Numbered from the stretch's first letter, positions 26,360 through 35,010 are shown. The stretch is 64,000 nt of DNA from SKPT01 sp040905445 (GCA_040905445.1 JBBDRN010000014.1:1-64000), one strand, 5' to 3'. Notes: generated by a model not told the origin, from the letters alone. Program-made: numbers and translations.

Positions 26360-27682
26360 ATGAACACGCTCCTCCCCGCCTCCCACGTCAGCCCCGCCCC
26401 CTTCGCACCCGCCACCCCCACCACGCCCGCCACGCCCGCCACACCCATCCCCATCACCCCTGCCGCGCCCGCGCCGCTGGCCGCGACGCCGCGTCGCCGC
26501 GTCGGCGTGAGCCTGGCTGCGCTCGCCGTGGGGCTGCTGGTCCCCGCGTGCCAGATGACGCCCGTGGAGCCCGAGCCGGCCCCCGAGCCCGTGGCGGCAG
26601 CGCCGGCCCCGGCACCCGCCGACGCGACCGTCACCTTCGATGAGCCGGGCGGTGGCCTGTGGCGCGCCGCGTCCGACGCCCCGCCCGCCTCCGCGCCGGG
26701 GCTCTACGGCCACCTCGCCGCCGGCCACGTCGTCGCCGCCGACGGACCCGCCGCCGGCGCCAGCGAAGCCCTGCTCGAGAACCTGCACCAGATCACCTTC
26801 ACCGGCGAAGGCAGCGACTTCGACCCCGCCATCTCGCCCGACGGCGAGCAGATCGTCTTCGCCTCGACGCGCCACCGCGAGGCGTCGAACCTCTACATCA
26901 AGCAGATCAGCGGCGCGACGCTGACGCAGCTCACCAACGACCGCGCCAACGATGTCACCCCGGCCTTCAGCCCCGACGGCGAGCGCATCGCCTTCGCCTC
27001 CGACCGCGGCGGGCACTACGACATCTACATCATGGACGTTTCGGGCGGCCAGCCGATCCAGATCACGCGCAGCGAAACCCATGACCTGCACCCGAGCTTC
27101 TCGCCGGACGGTCGGCACCTCGTCTACGCCGCGTTCGGCGGACCCAGCGCCCAGTGGGAGCTGATCGTCGTCGACCTGGAGAACCCGTCGCGCAAGCAGT
27201 ACGTCGGGACCGGGCTCTTCCCGAACTGGTCCCCGGTCGATGGGCGGATTCTCTTCCAGCGGCCACGGCAGCGCGGCAGCCGGCAGTTCAGCGTCTGGAC
27301 GATCGACTACCAGGACGGCGAGGCGGTGTCGCCCACGGAGATCGTGGCCAGCCACGACGCGGCGCTGATCACCCCGCGCTGGAGCCCGGACGGCGAGTTC
27401 GTCGTTTTTTGCACCATCCCGGAGGGAGCGGCCGATGATGCGAGCAGGCCCACGCACGCCGACGTGTGGATTGTCGGTGCCGACGGCAACGGGCGGGTCC
27501 GCCTGACGGAAGGTCGGTTTGCGAACCTCCAGCCGGTGTGGGCCCAGGACGGGACGATCTATTTCGTCTCGAACCGGGCGCGGGTGGGTGACGAGACCAT
27601 CTGGGCCGTCCGCCCCGACCGGGCGTTGCGCCTGGCGCGACCCGGGTCGCAGGCCGATCCCGCCGCCCGGGCCGAGTGGTGA
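26360..27682 (+). CDS. TolB-like beta-propeller (PD40) lipoprotein
   Basis: The 440-residue protein has at least four PD40/WD40-like blades with the marker FSPDGERIAFASDRGGHYDI and relatives (SPDGEQIVFASTRH, FSPDGRHLVYAA, WSPDGEFVVFC). Such propellers bind proteins at the outer membrane or periplasm, as in TolB. A lipobox-type LAVGLLVPAC (C near residue 67) follows an unusual N-terminal stretch of about 45 residues rich in Pro, Thr and Ala (TPTTPATPATPIPITP), encoded by CCACGCCCG repeats. GAGGGA precedes ATG 26360. The signal sequence is thus far inside the reading frame; a later start near MTP... is not supported by an ATG in the right place. Confidence 0.85.
   Translation: MNTLLPASHVSPAPFAPATPTTPATPATPIPITPAAPAPLAATPRRRVGVSLAALAVGLLVPACQMTPVEPEPAPEPVAAAPAPAPADATVTFDEPGGGLWRAASDAPPASAPGLYGHLAAGHVVAADGPAAGASEALLENLHQITFTGEGSDFDPAISPDGEQIVFASTRHREASNLYIKQISGATLTQLTNDRANDVTPAFSPDGERIAFASDRGGHYDIYIMDVSGGQPIQITRSETHDLHPSFSPDGRHLVYAAFGGPSAQWELIVVDLENPSRKQYVGTGLFPNWSPVDGRILFQRPRQRGSRQFSVWTIDYQDGEAVSPTEIVASHDAALITPRWSPDGEFVVFCTIPEGAADDASRPTHADVWIVGADGNGRVRLTEGRFANLQPVWAQDGTIYFVSNRARVGDETIWAVRPDRALRLARPGSQADPAARAEW
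26407..26446 (+). repeat. CCCGCCAC repeats inside the propeller gene
   Basis: Tandem ACCCGCCACCCCCACCACGC-like units encode the Pro/Thr/Ala-rich stretch ahead of the signal peptide. They are the complement-strand form of the GTGGCGGGG motif. Confidence 0.75.
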
Positions 27683-27752
27683 GATCGACGGGGGGGACGG
27701 CGGGGGGACCGCGGAGGCGGGGACAGGCCGTTCGCTCAGCGGAGGCTGATGC

Positions 27753-28592
27753 GTGAACCTCTGGCAGGACGCCATGACAAGTGAACAGACCATGCCTCCG
27801 CGACGACCAGGCCTCGCCGGCCTCGGCCGCGCAGCCGCCGCCATGCTCCTGGGCCTGACGACGGTCATGGCGGCCGCTTGCAACCCCGCACGCCACGAGG
27901 CGACGCTGATCGCCCCCTACGACCAGCGACAGGTCTGGGCCGTCGTCCCCGTCCGCAACGAGTCGGGCTCCATCGAGCCGGACTCGACCCTCATCGCCGA
28001 CCACCTGGCCCGCCAGCTCGAAGCCGCCGACGGCCTGAGCGTCCTGGCGGTCAACCGCGTGCTCGGCGCGATGCGGGCGACGGGCCTCGAGACCCTCGGC
28101 TCACCCGCCGACGCCCAGCAGCTTCGCCGCACCCTCGGCGCCGACGCCATCGTCGTCGCCACGCTCACCGCCTACGACAGCTACGACCCGCCGGCCGTCG
28201 GGCTGGCGCTCGAGCTGTTCACCGGCTCCGACGAACCCGCGCACGCCCGGCATCACCTGAACGTGCGCGACCTCGTCCAGGCCTCGACCGACACACTTTC
28301 GCGTCCCGAACACGCCCAGCCGGGCGCCGATCCGGGCGACCTGCCCGCGAGCGTCGTCACCGGCCACTGGAGCGGCGCCGACCCGGCGGTGCGGCGGGAC
28401 ATGCAACGCTACGCCCGTCATCGCGGGGTGGAACAGGACGACCCCGCCAGTTGGCGGCTCTACCGCATCAGCATGGATCTGTTCACGGAATTCGTGGCCT
28501 TCGCCGCCGCCGAGCGCCTGCTGGAGGCCGAGGCCGAACGCCTCCGCGTCCCCGGCGACACCGCCGGCGCGGATGAGGCCAACCCTTCGTAG
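27753..28592 (+). CDS. Lipoprotein of unknown function (CsgG/LpoB-like fold possible)
   Basis: The 279-residue protein starts at GTG 27753, seven bases after GGAGG. The signal ends at a lipobox (TVMAAAC, C43). The domain begins VWAVVPVRNESGS, followed by LIADHLARQLEAADGLSVL and TLGADAIVVATLTAYDSYDPP. This pattern resembles the alpha/beta domain of CsgG, LpoB and related assembly lipoproteins, in which a conserved NxS strand precedes a helix; the assignment is tentative. It probably forms a unit with the propeller lipoprotein upstream and the small gene downstream. Confidence 0.65.
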   Translation: MNLWQDAMTSEQTMPPRRPGLAGLGRAAAAMLLGLTTVMAAACNPARHEATLIAPYDQRQVWAVVPVRNESGSIEPDSTLIADHLARQLEAADGLSVLAVNRVLGAMRATGLETLGSPADAQQLRRTLGADAIVVATLTAYDSYDPPAVGLALELFTGSDEPAHARHHLNVRDLVQASTDTLSRPEHAQPGADPGDLPASVVTGHWSGADPAVRRDMQRYARHRGVEQDDPASWRLYRISMDLFTEFVAFAAAERLLEAEAERLRVPGDTAGADEANPS

Positions 28593-28632
28593 CGGTCGCA
28601 CCGGCGGCCCGACGAGGGCCGGAACGCGACCG

Positions 28633-28878
28633 ATGCACAACCCGCCGCACGACACGCCTCCCGACCCCGCGCCGCACGAGCTCGTGCTGCTCAAGGATGG
28701 TCAGCGCTTCGTCTTCCGCTGCGCCGTCGGACGCGAGCGGGAGCTGCTCGCCCACCTGCGCACGCTGGCGGCCGACCCGGAGGTCGAGCTCGACGCGTTC
28801 GACGCGGCCGTGCTCAGCCAGCAGGTGGTCCGCCGGCTGAGTGATCGGCTGACGCGGCACGCGCAGGCGCCGCCGTGA
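28633..28878 (+). CDS. Small hypothetical protein (81 aa)
   Basis: A frame from ATG 28633 encodes 81 residues: a proline-rich start (MHNPPHDTPPDPAPHE), then a compact alpha/beta-like section (LVLLKDGQRFVFRCAVGRER, ELLAHLRTLAADPEVELDAF, LSQQVVRRLSDRLTRH). An in-frame ATG at 28573 would overlap the preceding gene and is less likely. No family recognised. It lies between the lipoprotein and xerC on the same strand, with gaps of 40 and 89 bases. Confidence 0.6.
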   Translation: MHNPPHDTPPDPAPHELVLLKDGQRFVFRCAVGRERELLAHLRTLAADPEVELDAFDAAVLSQQVVRRLSDRLTRHAQAPP

Positions 28879-28967
28879 GGGCGTGCCCCGTCTCCATCCC
28901 CAGCCCCGACCATTCCCCCCGCCCCGCCTCATCACGTCCCCGCCCGTCCGTCAAGGAAGCAAGCATC

Positions 28968-29930
28968 ATGGCCGTCTCGAGCCCCGTGATCCAGCAGTTC
29001 GCCGACTACCTGCGTTACGAACGCCACTTCAGCCCCTACACGGCCCGGTGCTACGGCGCGGACCTGCGCCAGTACGCCGAGTATCTCGCCGGCACGCTGG
29101 GCGATGGCGAGGCCGGCGACAGTGCGTTGGCCCGGCTCGACGAACGCATCCGCCTCGCCGACGCGATGGTCGTACGCGGCTTCCTCGTGTCGCTCGATGA
29201 CCACGGCTACTCGCCCGCAACGACCGCGCGCAAGATCGCCACGCTGCGATCCTTCTACAAGTGGGCGCAAACGCACGGCATCATCGAGACAAACCCGATG
29301 GTCCTCATCCGCACGCCCAAGCAGGCCAAGCGCCTGCCCAAGGCCATCACGGTCGACCAGGTCGAGCGCCTGCTGGCGGCGCCGGAGCATGCCGACACGC
29401 TCGGGGCGCGGGACCGGGCAATCCTCGAAACGCTCTACTCGACCGGCGTGCGCGTCAGCGAGCTCGCGCAGCTCAACCGGGCCGACCTCGACATCGCCAG
29501 CCAGACGCTGCACGTGCGCGGCAAGGGCCGCAAGCAGCGCATCGTCCCGCTCGGGTCGCACGCCCTGGCGGCCATCAAGCACTACCTCACGCTCCTGGAG
29601 CCCGACCCGCGCTTCCGCGTCCTGCGCCAGCGCGCCATGGTCGACCCCAACGTCGCGCTGTTCGTCAACAAGAGCGGCGACCGGCTGTCGGCGCGGTCGG
29701 TGCGGCGGAAGCTCGACAAGTACCTCAAGCAGGTCGGGCTGGACTCCGCCATCAGCCCCCACACGCTGCGCCACAGCTTCGCCACCCATCTGCTCGACAA
29801 CGGCGCCGACCTCCGCAGCGTTCAGGAGCTGCTCGGCCACCAGTCGCTGTCGACAACGCAGATCTACACCCACCTCTCGACGATGCGCCTGCGCGACGCC
29901 TACGACCAGGCTCACCCGCGGGCGGTGTGA
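28968..29930 (+). CDS. xerC: Tyrosine recombinase XerC/XerD
   Basis: The 320-residue recombinase has an N-terminal SAM-like core-binding domain (FADYLRYERHFSPYTARCY). The catalytic domain carries arginine I in TGVRVSELAQL, the lysine region GKGRKQRIVPLG, HTLRHSFATHLLDNGADL, LGHQSLSTTQIYTHLS (histidine and nucleophilic tyrosine). Length and motifs match XerC/XerD, which resolve chromosome dimers at dif. AAGGA is nine bases before ATG 28968. No dif-like site or integrase-flanking gene is present, so a housekeeping role is more likely than phage or integron function. XerC and XerD cannot be told apart from sequence alone here. Confidence 0.93.
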   Translation: MAVSSPVIQQFADYLRYERHFSPYTARCYGADLRQYAEYLAGTLGDGEAGDSALARLDERIRLADAMVVRGFLVSLDDHGYSPATTARKIATLRSFYKWAQTHGIIETNPMVLIRTPKQAKRLPKAITVDQVERLLAAPEHADTLGARDRAILETLYSTGVRVSELAQLNRADLDIASQTLHVRGKGRKQRIVPLGSHALAAIKHYLTLLEPDPRFRVLRQRAMVDPNVALFVNKSGDRLSARSVRRKLDKYLKQVGLDSAISPHTLRHSFATHLLDNGADLRSVQELLGHQSLSTTQIYTHLSTMRLRDAYDQAHPRAV

Positions 29931-29973
29931 CCGCGCCAAAAGCGGCAATCCCAGGGACCGAACTCACCAAAAT

Positions 29974-30171
29974 GCCGGGACCGGTGGTCCCGGTCAATGC
30001 GGCGGCAGGCCTGCGAAGACCCGTCGCGCACCGCGTTGCATCGATCCGGATTAACCATGGGCTCGTTGCGAACGACATCGTTGTGACGCGACGGCGTGAT
30101 CGTGGCGTGACGACGACGACCCGCTATTTCACACGCCCGTGGCCGCTTCGGCCGGGACCACCGGTCCCGGC
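29974..30171. repeat. Pair of inverted palindromic 21-mers (GCCGGGACCGGTGGTCCCGG)
   Basis: The 21-mers at 29974-29994 and, inverted, at 30151-30171 are almost identical, and each folds into a hairpin (GGGACC/GGTCCC). They bracket about 155 bases of non-coding DNA in the 270-base gap between convergent xerC and the minus-strand secreted-protein gene. The right-hand hairpin is followed by CTTTA, which hints at terminator function for xerC. No gene is seen in the gap. Confidence 0.75.
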
Positions 30172-30200
30172 TTTATGGCGGGGCGCGTTGTGGCGGGATT

Positions 30201-32069
30201 CTAGAACGGCGGCGGCATCGGACCCCCGCCACCCCCGCCGCCCGGGCCTCCGGGGCCGCGCGGCGCCGGCTGCGGGCGCATCGCGTCCATGGCGTCAAAG
30301 AGCTCGACGCTCGCCCGCACGACCTCGCTGGGGACATAGATCCGCTGGGTGACGATGTCGGGCTCGACGGCCGCGCCGAACACGACCGGGGGAATGTCGG
30401 GGTCGATCTCCAGAGCGGGCCCGCCGCCCATCATCATGGCAAACTCGTTGAACAGGCCCGCCACGCCCTGGAAGCTGACGTAGGCTTCGACGGCGGCGTT
30501 GCCCGGCAGGCCACGCTCCCGCACACCCTCGATGTGCGCCAGCGTGCCGAGGCCCCCGCCCGCGTCGGCGAGCCCGAGCGCCTGCCGCATGAGATTCCGG
30601 TCGAGCCCGGCCGTGCCGACGATGCGATCGCCGCGCGCGGCGACGTACCCGGCCGACCGCATCGCGCCCATCATCTGGGCCTGCATCGGATCACCGCCGG
30701 GCATCGCGACGTCGATGCTCATTTCATCCACGGCCGCGCCGTCGATCTCGAACACGGCCTGCTGGTAGGTCACGTCGAAGCGCATCTGCCTCGGCTCGCC
30801 GCCCGGCATGCCCGGGCCGGCGGGGAACTCCAGCCCATCCATCATGTCGAGCATCGCGCGGTAGTCGCGCAGGTAGGCCTGCGGATCGTCGACGCGCGCG
30901 ACCTGCACCTGGCTGATGAAGTCACCCGTCATCGCGCGCATCATGTCCGGCACGTAGAGCACCGAAGCCGCGGCGTCCGTGCGCTGCATGAGCTGCATGG
31001 CCGGCTCGATCAAGGTCGCCATCCACGCCATCTCGGCGGGCAACTCGGCGCGATCGTCGGGCAGCAGGTCCAGGACCGTCTGGCCGATGCGCTCCATGTC
31101 GATCACGCGCGTGTCCATCGCCATCGCGAACAGCCACGGCTGATCGGGCAGCCGGTCGAGTTCGGCCTTGGCGGTCGACTCGCCGGGCTGGAGGAACCCC
31201 GCCAGCTCCGAGCCCTGCACGACGCCCGTGACCTGATCGACGGTGGCCCCCTCCTCGCCGATGTCGAGCGTCAGCAGCAGCGAGCGCACGCCGGTGAGCA
31301 CCGTCTCGACAATCTCGCGGCCCGCGGCGTCCCAGAGCTCGAACATCATCGTCAGCTCGCCGGCCATCATGCCCGGCTGCTGGTTCATCTCGGCCATCTC
31401 CCGTTCCCACGCGTCGAGCGTGTTGAGCACGGCAGGGGCGATGGCGGCGACGTCGATGTAGATGAACGCCTCAGCAGCGCCCAGCGCCCGGTCGCCCGCG
31501 TCGCCGAGGGCCTGCATCGCCACGCCCACATCGTTGGGGTCGAACGCTTCGAGCTGCTCGCGCGTCTCGGCGAGCAGGGCGTGGCCGTTGAACTGCCGGG
31601 CGTACGTCTGCTTGGGCAGCGCGATGGCGGTGATGGCCTCGCCGCCGTCGCCGCCGAAGTTGCCGACGAACGCGTCGTAGTCGGTCACCGGCACGAACAC
31701 CAGGACCCAGGGTTCGGCCTCCTGCTCGATCGCCTCGACGATGCCGTCGACGACGACCATGAACGTGCCATCATCATCGAGCCCCTGCTCGACGCCGACC
31801 TCGCGCTTCAGCTCGCCGAGCAGGTCGCGCATCTCGTCGACCGGGAGCGTCGTGGCGTCGCGGAAGGCGGCCACCGCCTCGCTCAGCACTGCCATGTCCG
31901 GCACGATGAAGATGATCGGCGCCGATCGCGGCACCTGCTCCATTGCCGCGGCGATCCGCGCCGGCGGGGCGCCGCCCTGCGCCAGCACCCCGGCCGGCCC
32001 GCCCGCGAACAGCGCGATCGTGGCAACCAGTCCCCCCACCAGTCCGGCCCGGCATCGCATCCTGATCAT
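30201..32069 (-). CDS. Large secreted protein of unknown function
   Basis: The 622-residue protein starts at ATG 32069 after GGGAG and has a signal peptide (LVGGLVATIALFAGGPAGVLA, cut near AQGG). The mature part is rich in Asp, Glu and Met and shows repeated alpha/beta units such as PWVLVFVPVTDYDAFVGNFG and QPWLFAMAMDTRVIDMERIG. It ends in a glycine/proline tail (PGGPGGGGGGGPMPPPF). No enzyme motif, repeat family or anchor recognised. DUF3352-like planctomycetal surface proteins are a possible relation but unproved. It is convergent with xerC and divergent from mnmA. Confidence 0.75.
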   Translation of the reverse strand: MIRMRCRAGLVGGLVATIALFAGGPAGVLAQGGAPPARIAAAMEQVPRSAPIIFIVPDMAVLSEAVAAFRDATTLPVDEMRDLLGELKREVGVEQGLDDDGTFMVVVDGIVEAIEQEAEPWVLVFVPVTDYDAFVGNFGGDGGEAITAIALPKQTYARQFNGHALLAETREQLEAFDPNDVGVAMQALGDAGDRALGAAEAFIYIDVAAIAPAVLNTLDAWEREMAEMNQQPGMMAGELTMMFELWDAAGREIVETVLTGVRSLLLTLDIGEEGATVDQVTGVVQGSELAGFLQPGESTAKAELDRLPDQPWLFAMAMDTRVIDMERIGQTVLDLLPDDRAELPAEMAWMATLIEPAMQLMQRTDAAASVLYVPDMMRAMTGDFISQVQVARVDDPQAYLRDYRAMLDMMDGLEFPAGPGMPGGEPRQMRFDVTYQQAVFEIDGAAVDEMSIDVAMPGGDPMQAQMMGAMRSAGYVAARGDRIVGTAGLDRNLMRQALGLADAGGGLGTLAHIEGVRERGLPGNAAVEAYVSFQGVAGLFNEFAMMMGGGPALEIDPDIPPVVFGAAVEPDIVTQRIYVPSEVVRASVELFDAMDAMRPQPAPRGPGGPGGGGGGGPMPPPF

Positions 32070-32231
32070 CGTTGGCTCCCTGTTCAGAAAGGTGTCCCGG
32101 CAAAAGCCCCCCGTCACGCCCCTGCTCCCGCCATGCCCGCATGATACCCCGCGCCGTGGCCGATGCACACACACCACCCGGCCCGCGTCCGACAAGGCCA
32201 GCGGTGAACACCCCCGCACCACTGACCTGCC

Positions 32232-32237
32232 CTACAA
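32232..32237 (+). promoter_or_regulatory. Possible -10 element of mnmA
   Basis: TACAAT lies nine bases before the mnmA ATG, and no Shine-Dalgarno sequence is visible, so the mRNA could be leaderless. No good -35 is apparent. Confidence 0.3.
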
Positions 32238-32246
32238 TCTGGCCTT

Positions 32247-33410
32247 ATGCTCGCCCGCGACCATCCCCAGCCCAGGCGCGTCCTCGTCGCCATGTCCGGA
32301 GGCGTCGACTCCTCCGTCACCGCGGCCCTCCTCAAGCGCCAGGGCCACGACGTGCTCGGCTGCTTCATGCGCCTCGGCTCCGACGACGACGCCGAGGCGG
32401 CCGACGGCTACGACAACATTTTCGAGGGCGCGTGCGACCCGACGCGCCAGCCCAAGGCCCACCGCCAGGGCTGCTGCTCGGTCAACGACGCCGACGACGC
32501 CCGCGCCGTCGCCCGCGAGCTGGACATCCCGTTCTACGTGCTCAACTTCAAGCGCGACTTCGGGCGGATCATCGACTACTTCGTCGCCGAGTACAACGCC
32601 GGGCGCACGCCCAACCCCTGCGTGCGCTGCAACGACTGGCTGAAGTTCGGCAAGCTCTACGCCTACGCCCGCTCCGTCGGCGCCGACGCCGTCGCCACCG
32701 GCCACTACGCCCGCGTCGAACCCGACGACGCCGGGCTGCCTGCGCTACTGCGCGGCCGCGACGCCGGCAAGGACCAGTCCTACGTCCTCTTCGGCAGCCC
32801 ACGCGAGCGGCTCGATCACATGCTCCTGCCCATCGGCGGCTACCACAAGCAGGAGGTGCGCGACATGGCCGAGCGCTGGGGCCTGCCCGTGTTCGACAAG
32901 CCCGACAGCCAGGAGATCTGCTTCGTCCCCGACAACGATTACGCCCGACTCGTCGCCCGCCGCAGCCCCGACGGCATGCGCCAGGGCGACATTGTCGACA
33001 CCGCCGGCCGCAAGCTCGGCAGCCACGCCGGCCATCAGCACTTCACCATCGGCCAGCGCCGCGGCCTCAACCTCGCCATGGGCTATCCCATCTACGTCAC
33101 GCACCGCGACCCCGCGGGCAACACCGTCACCGTCGGCCAGCGCGAGGACCTGCTCGCGGCCGGGTGCACGGCGTCGCAGACCAACTGGCTCATCGACGAC
33201 CCGCCGCGCGACTGGCGGACCTGTTCGCTGAAGGTGCGCTACAACAGTGAGCCCGTGCCGGGGCAGGTGCGGGTCGTCGGCGACGACCAGATCGAGGCGC
33301 GGTTCGACGACCTGGTGTCCGCCGTGACCCCGGGCCAGGCCGTGGTGTGCTACGCCGGCGAGCGCGTGCTGGGCGGGGGCTGGATCGACGAGGCGGCGAT
33401 CCAGAGGTGA
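32247..33410 (+). CDS. mnmA: tRNA 2-thiouridylase MnmA
   Basis: The 387-residue enzyme activates U34 of Lys, Glu and Gln tRNAs with ATP and adds sulfur. It has the PP-loop AMSGGVDSSVTAALL, the cysteine motif RTPNPCVRCNDWLKFG, ATGHYARVE, DQSYVLFGS and the catalytic-cysteine segment KPDSQEICFVPDNDY. The C-terminal beta-barrel contains FTIGQRRGLN. A second cysteine in NPCVRC gives the CxxC variant of the family. An insertion after FMRLGSDDDAEAAD (about 20 residues) with a GCC motif is larger than in E. coli MnmA. It stands alone between two unrelated genes. Confidence 0.95.
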   Translation: MLARDHPQPRRVLVAMSGGVDSSVTAALLKRQGHDVLGCFMRLGSDDDAEAADGYDNIFEGACDPTRQPKAHRQGCCSVNDADDARAVARELDIPFYVLNFKRDFGRIIDYFVAEYNAGRTPNPCVRCNDWLKFGKLYAYARSVGADAVATGHYARVEPDDAGLPALLRGRDAGKDQSYVLFGSPRERLDHMLLPIGGYHKQEVRDMAERWGLPVFDKPDSQEICFVPDNDYARLVARRSPDGMRQGDIVDTAGRKLGSHAGHQHFTIGQRRGLNLAMGYPIYVTHRDPAGNTVTVGQREDLLAAGCTASQTNWLIDDPPRDWRTCSLKVRYNSEPVPGQVRVVGDDQIEARFDDLVSAVTPGQAVVCYAGERVLGGGWIDEAAIQR

Positions 33411-33482
33411 TCCAAGCCGCACTGCGCTCCATCGGCTGCACCTTCACCCCGAGCGTGAGCAGGCGCCATCGGAGGGTACTCT

Positions 33483-33908
33483 GTGCAACTGATCGCCACC
33501 CTTATAAGGCGATATGAGTCTTGGTGTCTCGGCGAAGATGCAATCGCGCATTTGCCGAAGGTCGAGCGCCGCCGCATCGCATGGGGCATCACGTCGATTG
33601 TGCTCCGACACCCCCTCTGCCTGATCTGCCTGACCTACCTCGTCGCGGTCTTCATGTCCTTGGTCTACATCGACGTGTTCGCGGCCAATTCACACAGCCT
33701 GAGATACCTGCGCCTGCTGTTTTCGAGCGGGTATTTTGTCATCATACCGCTGATGGTTCTTCTGAACCGCCACGTCCGTAAGCGCGCCATCCAGCGCCTC
33801 ATCGACGCGGGCAACATCTATCTCGACTACTGCCTCCACTGCCACTACGACCTGCGCGGCACGTCGGGGGATCGCTGCCCGGAGTGCGGCGCGGAAATCC
33901 ACAAGTAG
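33483..33908 (+). CDS. Membrane protein with C-terminal zinc ribbon
   Basis: The 141-residue protein starts at GTG 33483. It has two membrane helices (about 43-66, LICLTYLVAVFMSLVYIDVF, and about 80-97, FVIIPLMVLL) and a C-terminal zinc ribbon with four cysteines (CLHCHYDLRG ... CPECGAEIHK). This layout is common in Planctomycetota proteins of unknown function. The gene has clearly lower GC than its neighbours at its start. The 72 bases after mnmA contain no terminator, so it may be cotranscribed. Confidence 0.75.
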   Translation: MQLIATLIRRYESWCLGEDAIAHLPKVERRRIAWGITSIVLRHPLCLICLTYLVAVFMSLVYIDVFAANSHSLRYLRLLFSSGYFVIIPLMVLLNRHVRKRAIQRLIDAGNIYLDYCLHCHYDLRGTSGDRCPECGAEIHK

Positions 33909-34004
33909 CCCGGCAGTCTCCCCCGTGCCCACTTGCGCGGTCACCCCAGATGGACGGACGAAATACGCCCGGAAGATAAGGTTCATCCGCGATTTCCGGC
34001 CGGA

Positions 34005-34290
34005 CGCCGACGCCGCGCCGCCGCATCGCAATCGCCGGATCAGACTTCAGCCCCGCAGGGGCTGCGGGTTGTAGCTACGGGTGGAGCGCAGCGGAACCCG
34101 TGGTAAGAGTCGGCTGAATGATTCCTGCCCCGGCAGGGGCAGCGGGAGTTGCCTCCGCCCCGTCGGGGCGGGACGAACGCCGACATCCCCCACGGGTTGC
34201 GCGGCTTGCCGCGGCCGGCCAGCCGCTGCACCCGTGGCTACATGCCCGTCCCCCCTTCGGGGGCTGCCACGATAACCCGGCATGCCCGCG
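34005..34290. repeat. GGTTCCGCTGCGCT-type palindromic repeat cluster, copy 1
   Basis: A series of short palindromes: AGCCCCGCAGGGGCT, TGCCCCGGCAGGGGCA, GCCCCGTCGGGGC and CCCCTTCGGGG, interleaved with CCACGGGTTCCGCTGCGCTC on the minus strand. It shares long stretches with the cluster at 53570. It fills most of the 460-base gap between the zinc-ribbon gene and the CHRD gene; no coding sequence is seen. Apparent short ORFs in it (PRVPLRSTRSYNPQPLRG) are translated repeats. Confidence 0.85.
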
Positions 34291-34315
34291 TCGCTCCCCG
34301 AAAATCGGATAAACC

Positions 34316-34351
34316 AAAAAAGAAGCCCACGGATTGCAATCCGTGGGCTTC
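34316..34351 (-). terminator. Intrinsic terminator of the CHRD lipoprotein gene
   Basis: On the minus strand a perfect 14-base-pair stem (GAAGCCCACGGATT/AATCCGTGGGCTTC) with a two-base loop is followed by six T. It begins 18 bases after the stop codon of the minus-strand gene. This is the strongest terminator in the window. Confidence 0.92.
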
Positions 34352-34368
34352 CGTTCATTCGTCAACAC

Positions 34369-35010
34369 TCACGGCGTCGCGGCGGCTCGATCAGTCCGCG
34401 CATCGACCGCACGCGAGCCGCGGTCCTGCCAGACCGTGATCACGGGCCGGCGGAGGAACTCGTCGGCGTCGAACTGCTCGAGCCACCCGGCGAGCTCGCC
34501 GTCCGGGTGGCTGTCCGTGCGGATGAGCAGTTGGAACCGACCGTCGCGCAGCATCTGCGTCTGCGCGGGCGTCAACGCCAGCGTGCCGAACATCATCCCG
34601 CTGTTGGCCAGGCCCTCGGCGTTCTCGTCGGGCTCGACGGCGAGCTGCGCGAGGACGATGCGGCCGACGTCCGTGCCGGTGTCCGCGACCATGTAGACGC
34701 CCGGGCGGCTCGTGCTGCCCGGGTTGCGCACCTCGCCCGAAGCCGGCACCGGGCCCGAGAGCCCGCGGTAGGCGCCGTTGAGCTCCAACCGATCGGAGAA
34801 CTGCCGGGCGCGGGCGTAGCCGGCCCCCTCGCTCGTGACGGGGTTGGGCGTCATCGACGCGCCGTTGAGCTCGGCGTGATAGACCGCCACCGGCACGATG
34901 TCCTCGGGCAGCGCCCCGCCACCGGTGGCCTCATACTGTGGACCACAGCCGAGGACGATGAGCGACGCGCTCACAAGCCCCACGGCAATACTGCTGCGGA
35001 TACACACCAT
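34369..35010 (-). CDS. CHRD-domain lipoprotein
   Basis: The 213-residue protein has a lipoprotein signal (GLVSASLIVLGC, C22) and a CHRD domain. VYHAELNGASMTPNPVTSEG opens it, followed by a GLSGPVPASGEV segment, LTPAQTQMLRDGRFQLLIRT and DSHPDGELAGWL. CHRD domains occur in chordin and many secreted bacterial proteins; their function is unclear, though they bind partners extracellularly. The start ATG 35010 follows a GGTGAAG and GAGAGG stretch. A strong terminator lies downstream. It is divergent from murB. Confidence 0.87.
   Translation of the reverse strand: MVCIRSSIAVGLVSASLIVLGCGPQYEATGGGALPEDIVPVAVYHAELNGASMTPNPVTSEGAGYARARQFSDRLELNGAYRGLSGPVPASGEVRNPGSTSRPGVYMVADTGTDVGRIVLAQLAVEPDENAEGLANSGMMFGTLALTPAQTQMLRDGRFQLLIRTDSHPDGELAGWLEQFDADEFLRRPVITVWQDRGSRAVDARTDRAAATP

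Noticed and set aside
28968..30171. xerC with flanking palindromes as an integron or phage integration module
   Set aside because: The recombinase matches housekeeping XerC/D, and no attI/attC sites, cassettes or phage genes are present.
34047..34439. Several short ORFs on both strands (PRVPLRSTRSYNPQPLRG type)
   Set aside because: They are translations of the palindromic repeat cluster; similar peptides arise from the copy at 53570.
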